Positions 26,176-35,636 of a stretch of 64,000 bases of DNA are shown in pieces (the stretch's first letter is position 1; each line of letters opens with the position of its first letter). The notes under the pieces were generated by a model. The model was given only the letters and a program-made list of their open reading frames with translations. It ran no database searches and was not told where the DNA came from. This stretch comes from Pararobbsia alpina_A. GTDB taxonomy: Bacteria; Pseudomonadota; Gammaproteobacteria; Burkholderiales; Burkholderiaceae. The stretch lies in the NCBI RefSeq assembly GCF_965118125.1, contig NZ_OZ221287.1:1426001-1490000 (forward strand). The letters run 5' to 3'. A program made the position numbers and the translations under genes.

Positions 26176-26443
26176 AAGCGAAGTCTTCGTGTGTTCTGTC
26201 GTGATGCGTGGGCCTCGATCAGCCGATCGCTGTCGGGCGAAATACCGGGATCGTCGTGATCCCGAATGACCCCATAGTTTACCGTCGCTTCGGTGCGCCG
26301 GACGCGAAGGTCCGATCTGCTTACAACATGTGCGTGTCTATCGTGCCTATCGCGCCTAATGCGCGTAGTGCGTGTACCTGGTGCTCGTAGCCCATGCGCG
26401 TACCCGATGCACCTATTTCACGCGCGTACACCCGGTGTTGAGC
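26176..26443. repeat. Intergenic with degenerate GTGC/GCGC-rich short repeats
   Basis: Between the xdhC stop and the deaminase start, 26320-26440 is made of loosely repeated 8-11 bp units related to gtgcctatcgc and gtgcgtgtacc. The promoter of the deaminase-guaD pair is expected here. Confidence 0.4.
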
Positions 26444-27451
26444 TCACGCCGTGACCGGGCGCGCATGACTCACCCTTGAATCGACGACCTGCAACATCTG
26501 CGCCGCGACCGCGACCGCAATGACCTCGGGCGACTTGTCCGTGATGCCCGGCACACCGATCGGGCAGATCATCCGCGCGATCTGGTGCGGGTCGATGCCG
26601 CGCGCGGCGAGGCGGTGCTCGAACTGTTTGCGCTTCGTGTGCGAGCCGATCAGACCGAAATACGCATAGTCCGCGCGGCGAAGAATCCGTTCAGTCAGCG
26701 ACTGGTCGAGTGCATGGCTATGCGTCATGACCAGGAAATACGTGCCAGCCGGCGCTTCATCGACCGCGGCCTCGGGCGCATCGTTCGCATCGATTGTCAG
26801 CGTGGGGAAACGCGCGAGGTCCAGCTTCGGAAATTGCGCGTCGCGTTCGTCCACCCAACGGATCGTGCATCGCAGGGTCCGCAGAATCTCGATCAGCGCA
26901 GCGCCGACGTGTCCTGCGCCAAACAGCACGACCGGAAACGTATCGACCACGAGCGTCTCAGTCAGCAGCGGGCCGCTCGCGTCGCCGGTCCACAGCAGGC
27001 AGTCCGGGCTTTCGCAACCGGGTTCCGGATCGCTGAGCATCACAGGCAAGGTCGAGTCGAAGGCGACGCTGCGCACGGTGGCCTGGCCGGCCGTCATACG
27101 CCGGGCGAGTGTCTTGACCCATCCGAGGTCCGCGATCGTCAGCCGTTCGAACGCCAGCATCACGGCGCCGCCGCAGCACTGACCCAGGCTCGGCCCGAGG
27201 GAAAACCGTTCGAGACGCCGGTTAACTTCGGTCGGTCCGCGGCCCCCTTCGCGCAGGACTTGACGCGCTACCTCGATGGCCTTGAATTCCAGGTGGCCGC
27301 CGCCGATCGTGTCGCTGACCGTATCGCGCGTGACGACCATCTTCGTGCCAGCGTCACGCGGGGCCGAACCCTCCGTGCGTGCGACGGTAACCAGCACGAC
27401 GGCGTCGCCGTGCGCGAGGGTCTGTTGCAGTGCCTGAAGCCATCGTTCCAT
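26444..27451 (-). CDS. xdhC: Xanthine dehydrogenase accessory protein XdhC
   Basis: This 335-residue chaperone of the XdhC/CoxI family binds and sulfurates molybdenum cofactor before insertion into the XdhB subunit. The N-terminal XdhC domain includes VTVARTEGSAPRDAGTKMVV and GGHLEFKAIEVA. A Rossmann-like C-terminal domain begins at VVLFGAGHVGAALIEIL, and MTHSHALDQ follows later. The gene starts 3 nt after xdhB. It is the only XdhC/PaoD-family gene in the window and could also serve the paoC product, though the two loci are far apart. Confidence 0.92.
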   Translation of the reverse strand: MERWLQALQQTLAHGDAVVLVTVARTEGSAPRDAGTKMVVTRDTVSDTIGGGHLEFKAIEVARQVLREGGRGPTEVNRRLERFSLGPSLGQCCGGAVMLAFERLTIADLGWVKTLARRMTAGQATVRSVAFDSTLPVMLSDPEPGCESPDCLLWTGDASGPLLTETLVVDTFPVVLFGAGHVGAALIEILRTLRCTIRWVDERDAQFPKLDLARFPTLTIDANDAPEAAVDEAPAGTYFLVMTHSHALDQSLTERILRRADYAYFGLIGSHTKRKQFEHRLAARGIDPHQIARMICPIGVPGITDKSPEVIAVAVAAQMLQVVDSRVSHARPVTA

Positions 27452-27454
27452 ACG

Positions 27455-29947
27455 CTATCGCCCCGTCGTTTCGACGCTCGACAGGATGGCGCCTTCAACG
27501 AGTGCCGGGGCGGCGAGCGGACTGATGCTCGTCTGCACAGCGCTCTGGCCGTCGGCTACCGCGTCGAGCGCATCGAGGATCGCTTCCGGCGTCGCGGGTG
27601 CGCGCAACGGCGGTACGCAACGCGGATCGGCCGAGGTCGATGCAACGGCATCGCGAATCGCGAGGAAGACCGAGAAGGGCAACAGCAACGGCGGCTCTCC
27701 GACGGCCTTCGAACGGTAGACGCTCGGCTCGGCGTTCACGTTGTCGAACAGCTTGACGTGGAAAGCTTCCGGGCAATCGCTGACCGATGGAATCTTGTAG
27801 GTCGATGGGGCGTGCGTCATCAGACGCCCCTGCGCATTCCACCAGAGTTCTTCGGTCGTCAGCCACCCCATGCCCTGAATAAAGGCGCCTTCGACCTGTC
27901 CGATATCGATGGCCGGGTTGATCGAGCGGCCCGCGTCATAGAGCAGATCGGCTTGCAGGAGCTTCCATTCGCCAGTCAGCGTGTCGATCACGACCTCGGA
28001 TACGGCTGCCCCATAGGCGAAGTAATAAAACGGCGAGCCAGTCAGTGTCTTGGAATCCCAATGCACTTTCGGCGTGGCATAAAATCCGTCCGACCATAAC
28101 TGTACGCGCGCCAGGTACGCAGCCTCGATCACGGTGCGAAACGCGAGATCCTGGCCGTTCGCGTGAATCATCCCGTTGCGGAATTCCACGGCGTCGGCGT
28201 CGCCGCCGTACTGTTTCGCGGCGAACTCCGCGAGACGCATGCGGATTGTCAGGGCAGCCGCTTCGGCCGCTTTGCCGTTGAGGTCGCTACCTGTCGATGC
28301 GGCGGTTGCCGAGGTGTTGGCAATTTTGCTCGTGTCGGTCGCGGTCGAACGCACGCGGCTCAGATCGAGCCCGAGCACAGCGGCGACGACCTGCGCCACC
28401 TTGGTGTTGAGCCCCTGGCCCATCTCGGTGCCGCCATGATTCACGAGCACGGAGCCATCGCGATAGACGTGCACGAGCGCCCCGGCCTGATTGAGATGGG
28501 GCACATTGAACGAGATGCCGAACTTGACCGGGGTGAGGGCGATGCCGCGCTTGAGCACCGGACTCGTCCGGTTGAATGCGGCGATCGCGGTCCGGCGTGC
28601 TTCATAGTCGCTTGATGCAACGAGCTCGTCGGTCAGCGGCGCGATGACGTTGTCCGTCACGCTCTGACCGTACGGCGTGATATTGCGCTCGGTGGTGCCG
28701 TAGTAGTTGACGCGCCGGACGTCGAGCGGATCGCGGCCCAGTTTGCGCGCGATGCCGTCGAGAATGACCTCCATCACGAGCGCGCCCTGCGGGCCGCCGA
28801 AGCCACGAAACGCTGTATTCGATTGCGTGTTCGTCTTGCAGGCGAGCGCCCATATATCGACGTCCGACAGATAGTACGCATTGTCGAAGTGACATAAGGC
28901 ACGCGTTGCGACGGCACCCGAGAGGTCCGCCGAATAGCCCGCTCGCAGCGCGATTTCGACACGCGCGCCTTCGAGCCGGCCCTGTGCATCGAAACCCGCT
29001 TCGTAGCGATACCACGCGTCGTGGCGTTTGCCCGTGATCATGAAGTCGTCGTCGCGGTCCGCCCGCAGCTTGACCGGACGATTCAGATGGCGCGCGCAGA
29101 GGGCCGAGACCGCGGCAAACAGCGCCGACTGGGATTCCTTGCCGCCAAAGCCGCCGCCCATGCGGCGACACTCAACGAGCACCGCGTGACTCGGGATATC
29201 GAGCAAGTGTGCGACCACGTGTTGCATTTCGCTCGGGTGCTGCGTCGACGACCACACGTGCATCGAGTCGCCTTCCTTCGGGACGGCGTACGCGATCTGG
29301 CCTTCGAGATAGAACTGTTCCTGGCCGCCGACCTCGAATTCGCCCGTGATCCGGTAGGGCGCCGCGGCGATTTTGCCGGCAGGGTCGCCGCGCACGAGGT
29401 GCAGCGGGGGCACGACGTACTGCTCGCGCTCATGTGCCTCGCGCGCAGTCAGGACGGCCTCGAGCGGTTCGTAGCGCACCACGTCGTCGTGCTTCGCGAG
29501 TTGAGCGGCGCGACGAGCGAGATCGTGAGTCTGCGCAACGACCACGAACACGGGTTGCCCGAGGTACTGAACCACGCCGTCCGCCAGCACGGGATCGTCG
29601 TGAAAAACCGGGCCGCAGTCGTTAACGCCCGGGATATCGGCCGCCGTGAAGACAGCGATGACACCCGGCGCGTGCCGCACGCGCTCGAGATCGATCGAGG
29701 CAATGGTGGCGTGGGCGTGCTTTGACAGCCCGAGCGCTGCGTGGACGGTGCCGTGCAACTCGACGATGTCGTCGGTATACGTGGCTTCGCCGGCCACATG
29801 CAGCGCCGCCGATTCATGTGCGCGGCCGACGCCGATGGACGCAGCCGATGCACCTGGCGCACCTGATGCGCCTGCACCGCTGTCCATACGATCCATGCCG
29901 ATCTTGCCGGCGGCGGCAACGACCTGTGCTTCATCGTGCTTGTTCAT
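27455..29947 (-). CDS. xdhB: Xanthine dehydrogenase, molybdopterin-binding subunit
   Basis: This is the catalytic subunit that hydroxylates hypoxanthine and xanthine to urate. It has CRRMGGGFGGKESQS in the cofactor region, FRGFGGPQGALVMEVI, and near the C-terminus the active-site Glu in KAVGEPPLLLPFSVFLAIRD. It is 830 residues long, slightly longer than most XdhB, because of an Ala/Gly/Ser-rich N-terminal stretch (about 20-40). GGAGG lies just before ATG 29947. It is 14 nt from xdhA and 3 nt from xdhC, so the three form one operon. Confidence 0.93.
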   Translation of the reverse strand: MNKHDEAQVVAAAGKIGMDRMDSGAGASGAPGASAASIGVGRAHESAALHVAGEATYTDDIVELHGTVHAALGLSKHAHATIASIDLERVRHAPGVIAVFTAADIPGVNDCGPVFHDDPVLADGVVQYLGQPVFVVVAQTHDLARRAAQLAKHDDVVRYEPLEAVLTAREAHEREQYVVPPLHLVRGDPAGKIAAAPYRITGEFEVGGQEQFYLEGQIAYAVPKEGDSMHVWSSTQHPSEMQHVVAHLLDIPSHAVLVECRRMGGGFGGKESQSALFAAVSALCARHLNRPVKLRADRDDDFMITGKRHDAWYRYEAGFDAQGRLEGARVEIALRAGYSADLSGAVATRALCHFDNAYYLSDVDIWALACKTNTQSNTAFRGFGGPQGALVMEVILDGIARKLGRDPLDVRRVNYYGTTERNITPYGQSVTDNVIAPLTDELVASSDYEARRTAIAAFNRTSPVLKRGIALTPVKFGISFNVPHLNQAGALVHVYRDGSVLVNHGGTEMGQGLNTKVAQVVAAVLGLDLSRVRSTATDTSKIANTSATAASTGSDLNGKAAEAAALTIRMRLAEFAAKQYGGDADAVEFRNGMIHANGQDLAFRTVIEAAYLARVQLWSDGFYATPKVHWDSKTLTGSPFYYFAYGAAVSEVVIDTLTGEWKLLQADLLYDAGRSINPAIDIGQVEGAFIQGMGWLTTEELWWNAQGRLMTHAPSTYKIPSVSDCPEAFHVKLFDNVNAEPSVYRSKAVGEPPLLLPFSVFLAIRDAVASTSADPRCVPPLRAPATPEAILDALDAVADGQSAVQTSISPLAAPALVEGAILSSVETTGR

Positions 29948-29961
29948 GATCCCTCCTTCGC

Positions 29962-31476
29962 TCAGGCCGAGGTCAACGGCGCAGTCGTGGCGAACACGTT
30001 GACCTGAGTCATGTCGAGCGGCGCTTCCTCACGTGTTTCGAGCCAGAAGCGATAGAGCAGGTTCCGCGCGGTTTTCGCGCGATAGGCATCCGAGGCGCGC
30101 ATATCCGTGAGCGGCGCGTAGTCGGTGGACAGTGCATCCATGGCGGCGCGCACGGTGGCCTCGGACCACTCGGTGCCTGTCAGTACGGCCTCGGCCGCGA
30201 CAGCGCGCCTGGGCGTCGCCGCTACGCCACCGTAGGCGAGGCGTGCCTGTTCGATGCGGCCGTCCTTGAATTGAATCGCAAACGCGCCGCAGACGGCCGA
30301 GATATCCGAGTCATAGCGTTTCGAGAGCTTGTAGGTCCGGAATCGCAGGTGCTGCGAGGGGCGCGGCAGGCGGATGGCTTCCACGAACTCGCCGGGCGTC
30401 AGCGCGGTCTTCTGGTACGCGAGATAGAACGCGTCGAGCGGCAGGGTGCGCTGTACGGCGCCATTGCGCAGCACGACCTCGGCGCCGAGCGCGATCAGCG
30501 CGGGCATCGAGTCGCCGATCGGCGAGCCGTTGGCCACGTTGCCCCCCAGCGTGCCGGCGTTGCGGATCGGCACCGACGCAAAGCGCTGCCAGATCTCGGC
30601 GATTTCCGGATAGTCGGCGGCGATGGCGGCGAATGCGTCCTGCAGGGTCGCCGCTGCGCCGATGGTCAGCGCCTCGCCGTCAGCATCGATTTCCCGGAGT
30701 TCGGCGACGTTGCCGATATAGAGCATGTCGCCCAGATCACGGAATTGTTTGGTCACCCACAGCCCGATATCCGTGCTGCCGGCGAGGACGCGCGCATCGG
30801 GATGCGCGGCGCGCAGTTCGGCGAACGCTTCAAGCGTACGGGGCGCATGGAAATGATGGGTGTTGCCGTTCGCATCCGTGTACGGATAGTCGAGCGTCCC
30901 GGTGCGCCCAATCGCCGCAAGCTGGCGCGCAAGGCCGGCGCGGTCGATCCGGTCACCGGCTGAAGCGGGATAGTCGACCATGGCCTGCGTCGCATCGATG
31001 ATCGGGCGATATCCGGTGCAGCGGCACAGGTTGCCCGACAACGCTTCGTCGATCTCCTGACGCGTCGGCGCGCCCACGGCGGGGTCGAGGTTCTGATAGA
31101 GCGCCCACATCGACATCACGAAGCCTGGCGTGCAGAAGCCGCATTGGGAGCCATGACAGTCGACCATGGCTTGCTGAACCGGATGCAAGGTTCCGTCGTC
31201 GCGGCGGACATCCTCGACGGTGAACAGCGCGCGGCCGTCCAGCGTGGGCACGAACTGAATACAGGCGTTGACCGCTTTAAGCGCCACATGGCCTGCATTG
31301 TCACGTTCGCCGACCACGACCGTGCAGGCGCCACAGTCGCCTTCGGCGCAGCCTTCCTTCGTGCCGGTGCAATGAAGGTCCTCGCGCAGGTGCTGGAGGA
31401 CGGTGCGTGTCGCGGCAATGCCGCTGACTTCGCGGACTTCGCCGCGATAGAAAAATCGGATGGTTTGCGGATCCAT
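29962..31476 (-). CDS. xdhA: Xanthine dehydrogenase, Fe-S / FAD subunit
   Basis: This 504-residue subunit carries two [2Fe-2S] clusters and FAD and passes electrons to NAD. The first cluster is in CTGTKEGCAEGDCGACTVVV, and the second in CGFCTPGFVMSM and GNLCRCTGYRPI. The FAD domain shows VLAGSTDIGLWVTKQ and IRNAGTLGGNVANGSPIGD. I chose ATG 31476 because similarity starts immediately (MDPQTIRFFYRGEVRE); the frame extends 31 codons further upstream without family resemblance. It is the first gene of xdhABC. Confidence 0.93.
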   Translation of the reverse strand: MDPQTIRFFYRGEVREVSGIAATRTVLQHLREDLHCTGTKEGCAEGDCGACTVVVGERDNAGHVALKAVNACIQFVPTLDGRALFTVEDVRRDDGTLHPVQQAMVDCHGSQCGFCTPGFVMSMWALYQNLDPAVGAPTRQEIDEALSGNLCRCTGYRPIIDATQAMVDYPASAGDRIDRAGLARQLAAIGRTGTLDYPYTDANGNTHHFHAPRTLEAFAELRAAHPDARVLAGSTDIGLWVTKQFRDLGDMLYIGNVAELREIDADGEALTIGAAATLQDAFAAIAADYPEIAEIWQRFASVPIRNAGTLGGNVANGSPIGDSMPALIALGAEVVLRNGAVQRTLPLDAFYLAYQKTALTPGEFVEAIRLPRPSQHLRFRTYKLSKRYDSDISAVCGAFAIQFKDGRIEQARLAYGGVAATPRRAVAAEAVLTGTEWSEATVRAAMDALSTDYAPLTDMRASDAYRAKTARNLLYRFWLETREEAPLDMTQVNVFATTAPLTSA

Positions 31477-32059
31477 ATCGGGACTCGGCTGAACATTCGG
31501 CTTGATTGAGCCGCACGATCGGCACGTCCACAGGCCGCGCGCGAACAGGTTCGCAACGCGGCTCAGCAAGCGGTTCGATCAGGCAGCTCGATCATGCTTC
31601 GGACCGGGCGCGCGCCGCGCTGATGCGCACGTGATCGCCATCCATGTTCCGAACCATAGCACTGTGAAGCCTCGGAAAGTATTGGCGCGTCTGATCCGGG
31701 CTATTCGAGGGCGGCTATGTCGGGGCACGGAGAGGCCGGTCGTTCGGGCGGTGACGGCGGGTCGAGCCGGCGCGCGGCAATGTGAGCGGCGACTATGGTG
31801 AGCGCCCAACCCAAGGCTGGCGGCGCTTCAGCAGCGAACGACGACGCGGGGCAACAGGCTGGCGCGCTTGTTATTGAGTGCGCACTTACCATGCCACGCC
31901 GCGTGCGGGACGCATGCCTGCGCGGCATCGGTGTTAACCAGAAGATGACCGGTGAGATGGCCGTAGGGGCCATAGAGGGCCGAAGCTGGCTGTAGAGAGC
32001 CGGTGAGGAGAGCCGGAGAGGGTGGCAGGCGGGCAACGCCCGCCGGCGAGGGGCGAAGG
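31477..32059. other. Gene-free interval upstream of xdhABC
   Basis: About 580 bp with no convincing gene. The open frames are Arg/Pro-rich and lack ribosome-binding sites. The xdh promoter is expected in the left half. The stretch 31960-32040 contains loosely repeated gagccggagag-like units. No clear operator palindrome was found. Confidence 0.4.
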
Positions 32060-32590
32060 TCAGCGGCCAGCGGCCAGCGTGCGCTTGCGCGTCGACATCG
32101 ATCGCGCCACCGCGATCGCGATGATCACAAAGCCGATCAGCGACCACTGCGGCAGTGTGAGTCCGAGAAGCGGCGGATAAGGCGTTTCACACAGGCCGGC
32201 GACCTGGAACACCTTCGGCAGCCACTTGGCCGGCGGCAGGCCGTCAACGATCGGCTGAAGCTTGTCGAAGCCGCAGCTGAAGCTCGGATGCGCCTGAATC
32301 CACACGTGGCGGGCCGACACCGCGACGCCGAAGATTGCGCTGATCAGCACGAGCGTCTCGGAAATCGCGATGCTGCGCCAGCCCGACGAAGTCGACCCGA
32401 GCAATGCGAAGATCGCGACCAGCAGGTAACCGTAGCGCTGGAGGATACAGAGCGGGCAGGGGTCTTCGCCCTTGAAGATCTGCAGGTAGAGCGCTCCGCA
32501 GACAAGGCCGATGCAGATGAGAGCTAATACAAGCAGGCGCCGGCGTTCGCGGGCCAGCAAACGCGCCGAGGCGTCAAAGGTGCGGTTCAT
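32060..32590 (-). CDS. dsbB: Disulfide bond formation protein B
   Basis: This inner-membrane quinone reductase reoxidises the periplasmic oxidase DsbA. Four transmembrane helices are visible in 176 residues. The first redox pair is CPLC (Cys45, Cys48) and the second is Cys106 and Cys134 in the second periplasmic loop. A basic N-terminus and C-terminus are cytoplasmic. It is a single gene with no dsbA beside it. Confidence 0.93.
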   Translation of the reverse strand: MNRTFDASARLLARERRRLLVLALICIGLVCGALYLQIFKGEDPCPLCILQRYGYLLVAIFALLGSTSSGWRSIAISETLVLISAIFGVAVSARHVWIQAHPSFSCGFDKLQPIVDGLPPAKWLPKVFQVAGLCETPYPPLLGLTLPQWSLIGFVIIAIAVARSMSTRKRTLAAGR

Positions 32591-32674
32591 TGAGCAGTTT
32601 TGCCAGTGGTTCGGTGATGAATCTCTTATCGGTCAAACTTGCACGGTCTTGAGTGGTCCGGGCCGCGGCGCGCG

Positions 32675-34213
32675 TCATTGTAGCCGCTCCACTGTGCGCA
32701 AATGATGTAGCGCAGCCTCCACGCGCCGGCCCAGCGCGAGAATCGCTGCATCCGTGCCGCCGGTTCCGGCCACCATCAGACCGACCGGCGCATCGCCCGG
32801 CCGGTTGCACGGCAGCGACAGGGCGCACCCGTCGATGAAGTTGATTACGCTCGGATTGCGCAGGATCAGCGGGTTGAGCCGGAAGAATGCCGTGTCGTCG
32901 GCGAGGTCAGCGACCGTCGGCGGCGCGATCGGCACGGTAGGGCAGACGACGGCATCGAACGGCGCAAACGCGCGCGCGGCGGCTTCGATCATCCGGCGGC
33001 GTTCGCCGAGCAGATCCAGATAGTCGCTCGCCGGCACGCCTTCGCCTTTCATGATGCGCAGCAGCACGCGCGGATCGTATTGTGAAGACCGGTCGAGCCA
33101 CGGACGGTGAAGCGCATAGGATTCCATCGACGAGAGGCCGATCCGGTTGATGTCGGGAAGCCGGTCCAGTGCGTCGAACGTGAAGTCGACGAGTTCCGCG
33201 CCGGCGGCTTCGAGCTCGCGCAGCGCCCGTTCGAAGGTCGGCGGCACGATGCTGTCCGCGTCATTGAACATATAGTTGCGCAGCACGCCGAGGCGACGCC
33301 CCGCCAGCGGCCGGGCGCCGAACGGTACAGCGGCTCCGCTGCCGGAAGCGCCGGCTGGCGAGTCTGCGTGCGCTGGCGCAGAGGCCGATGACGACGATGA
33401 CGATGACGATGGGCCTGCGAGGATGCGGTCGACGATGGCGCAGCAATCGACAGTCAGGCCGATCGGGCCAATCGAGTCGAGGCTCGTCGACAGCGGGAAG
33501 GCGCCCGTCGAAGGCACGCGTCGGGCGGTCGGCTTGAAACCGGTCAACTCACAGAACGCCGAAGGAATGCGAACCGACCCGCCCGTGTCGGTGCCGAGGG
33601 CGACGGCGGCCATACCGTCCGCGACGGAAGCCGCGGCACCCGAGGACGAACCGCCCGACACGGTCTGCGCGGCGCGCCGATAGGGCGCCAGCGGATGGCC
33701 ATAGTGGGGGTTCAGCCCGACACCGGAAAACGCAAATTCGCTCATATTCGTCCGCCCGATCAGCACGGCGCCCGCGCGGCGCAGCCGTGCAACGGCCTCG
33801 GAATCGGCGCTCGCCGGCGCGGCATCGCGCAGGATCGACGATCCAGCGCGCGTGACCTCACCCCTGACGTCGAATAGATCCTTGATCGACACCGGCACGC
33901 CATGCAATGGCGAGAGCACATTGCCGGCACGTCGCATGGCATCGGCCGCGTCGGCCATCGCAAGCGCCCCGTCGACATCGACATGAATGAAAACCCGGCT
34001 GCCCTGGCCGTCAGGGTCCGCGATGCGTGCGAGCATCGTCTCAGTCAATGCACGGCTCGTGATGCTGCCTGAGGCCAGATCGTGCGCGAGCGCGGCGAGG
34101 CTTTTCACTTGATAACCGGACGGTCCGGCACGGCGTGTTCCGTCCCGTGCATCCGTGGCGGCAGAATGGCCAGTCGTATCGTTGGAAGTAGCGGGGGCAG
34201 CGTGCTGACTCAT
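32675..34213 (-). CDS. Amidase-signature family hydrolase with poly-Ser insertion
   Basis: This 512-residue cytosolic amidase has the Ser-cisSer-Lys triad: Lys111 in PVSIKDLF, Ser189 in VSGGSSSGAAASVADG and Ser213 in GTDTGGSVRIP. The substrate is unknown. It is a stand-alone amidase, not GatA, as no gatB or gatC is present. Residues 268-296 form a low-complexity insert that begins with eight consecutive Ser. It is encoded by an imperfect trinucleotide repeat at about 33386-33411 and lies at a place where most amidases have a short loop. Confidence 0.88.
   Translation of the reverse strand: MSQHAAPATSNDTTGHSAATDARDGTRRAGPSGYQVKSLAALAHDLASGSITSRALTETMLARIADPDGQGSRVFIHVDVDGALAMADAADAMRRAGNVLSPLHGVPVSIKDLFDVRGEVTRAGSSILRDAAPASADSEAVARLRRAGAVLIGRTNMSEFAFSGVGLNPHYGHPLAPYRRAAQTVSGGSSSGAAASVADGMAAVALGTDTGGSVRIPSAFCELTGFKPTARRVPSTGAFPLSTSLDSIGPIGLTVDCCAIVDRILAGPSSSSSSSSASAPAHADSPAGASGSGAAVPFGARPLAGRRLGVLRNYMFNDADSIVPPTFERALRELEAAGAELVDFTFDALDRLPDINRIGLSSMESYALHRPWLDRSSQYDPRVLLRIMKGEGVPASDYLDLLGERRRMIEAAARAFAPFDAVVCPTVPIAPPTVADLADDTAFFRLNPLILRNPSVINFIDGCALSLPCNRPGDAPVGLMVAGTGGTDAAILALGRRVEAALHHLRTVERLQ
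33386..33411 (-). repeat. Trinucleotide (TCG/TCA) microsatellite inside the amidase gene
   Basis: About eight imperfect GAC/GAT units on the plus strand read as Ser codons on the coding strand and encode the Ser run at 269-276. In-frame length change would not break the gene. Confidence 0.7.
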
Positions 34214-34422
34214 GGCGGCAAGTATCCTGGTTCACGACAGCTCGGTTCACGACAGGCCGCCATTGTAGGACGCATTGACGTGACGCCGCGTCGTAGAAAA
34301 ACGTGACGAGTCGTTGCGGACCGTTTCGATCGGTTGCAAAAGGCAGGTTTGCCCGCGTCCGGTGACAAGCGGATAATGAATTCGTCCTAGCCGTCAAAGC
34401 GCCTTGCGCTCGTTCAACCACG

Positions 34423-35490
34423 ATGAGTGAAGACCCGTCGCGTCCTATCCCGCCGGCATCCGAACCGGCAGTCCAGGCTGGCGTCGCGCCTACTGCGTCG
34501 ACCGTCGCCCCCAGTACTCGTCCCGATCCCGTCGTCGAATCCGCGACGGACTCCGCTGGTCCGGCGGTGCCGCCCGAACCGATGCGCGGTACCGCAACCC
34601 CGAATGTGCCGCCTGCGTATCTCAAGTCGCATGACTCGGCGTGGTCCGTGTTCGGGAGGATTTTTGCGGCACGCGCGCGCGCATTGTTTGATCGCGCGGG
34701 TCAGCGAATCACCCAGCGCACGCTGCGCATCGGCGTGTCGGCGCGGATCTTCCATCCGGAGCCGGGTGCGAAGGGCTTGCGCGGCAAGACGCTTCAGTAT
34801 CTTGAAGAGTCGGTCGCGCACTGGGTCATGTCTCGTGACGTGATCGTTTTCATGATCCCGACGGTCGGTCATCAGGGCATGCTGCACCCGAGCAATATCC
34901 GTCTGCGGGACTACGCGAAGCAGCTCGATGGGCTCGTGCTGCAGGGCGGGGCTGACGTGTCGCCTCAGTCGTATGCGGATGTCGCAACGCGTCCCGAGTG
35001 GCCCGGCGACCGCGTCCGCGATATGTACGAGCTGGAGTTACTGCATGAATTCATTGAAGCGGGCAAGCCGGTGCTCGGCATTTGCCGCGGCTGCCAGCTG
35101 ATCAATGTCGCATTTGGCGGGACCTTGTATCAGGACATCGCGACCGATGTCCCGACCGCGACCGTCCACGTGAACGAGCAGTACGACCGCCTGCGCCATA
35201 CGATCCAGTTCCCGCAAGGCTCGACACTCGCGTCGATGTTCCCCACGCGCAGTGAAGCGCTGGTCAATTCGATCCACCACCAGGCAGTCAAGGTGCTGGG
35301 CCGCGACCTGACGGTCGAGGCGGTGTCGGCCGACGACGGCATCGTCGAGTCGATCCGGTATCGCAAGGCGCCGTTCGTGATGGGCGTGCAGTGGCACCCG
35401 GAGTTTCATAGCGCGGGCGGGCCTGAATTGCTCGATTGCACGCCGTTGCTGGATACGTTCCTGCGTCACTCGCGCGAAACGCGGTTCTAA
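34423..35490 (+). CDS. Gamma-glutamyl-GABA hydrolase-type class I amidotransferase (peptidase C26)
   Basis: This 355-residue protein has a roughly 100-residue Pro/Ala/Ser-rich N-terminal extension ahead of a C26-type glutamine amidotransferase domain. The domain starts at LRIGVSARIF (about 101). The nucleophile is Cys221 in GICRGCQLINVAFGG, and the His-Glu pair is in VQWHPEFH. LVLQGGADVSPQSY is also typical. Relatives cleave gamma-glutamyl compounds such as gamma-glutamyl-GABA in putrescine use, but no puu-type neighbours are present. The true start may be downstream of 34423, since the extension is not family-conserved. Confidence 0.85.
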   Translation: MSEDPSRPIPPASEPAVQAGVAPTASTVAPSTRPDPVVESATDSAGPAVPPEPMRGTATPNVPPAYLKSHDSAWSVFGRIFAARARALFDRAGQRITQRTLRIGVSARIFHPEPGAKGLRGKTLQYLEESVAHWVMSRDVIVFMIPTVGHQGMLHPSNIRLRDYAKQLDGLVLQGGADVSPQSYADVATRPEWPGDRVRDMYELELLHEFIEAGKPVLGICRGCQLINVAFGGTLYQDIATDVPTATVHVNEQYDRLRHTIQFPQGSTLASMFPTRSEALVNSIHHQAVKVLGRDLTVEAVSADDGIVESIRYRKAPFVMGVQWHPEFHSAGGPELLDCTPLLDTFLRHSRETRF

Positions 35491-35512
35491 GCCCGGCGAA
35501 CTTCAGGGCGGC

Positions 35513-35539
35513 GGGGCGTGCCGGCGATCGGCATGCCCC
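35513..35539. terminator. Hairpin between convergent genes
   Basis: An 11-bp stem with one G-U pair (35513-35523 with 35529-35539) lies shortly after the amidotransferase stop and before the acetyltransferase 3' end. There is no T-tract. Confidence 0.5.
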
Positions 35540-35636
35540 TGCCGGGTAGCGCGACCTCGGGCTCCGTTCCGCACGACGGATTCCGCGTCGAGCAGTGCCG
35601 GCAGGTATTCCAGAGATGGCGCCGGAGACGGAGACC

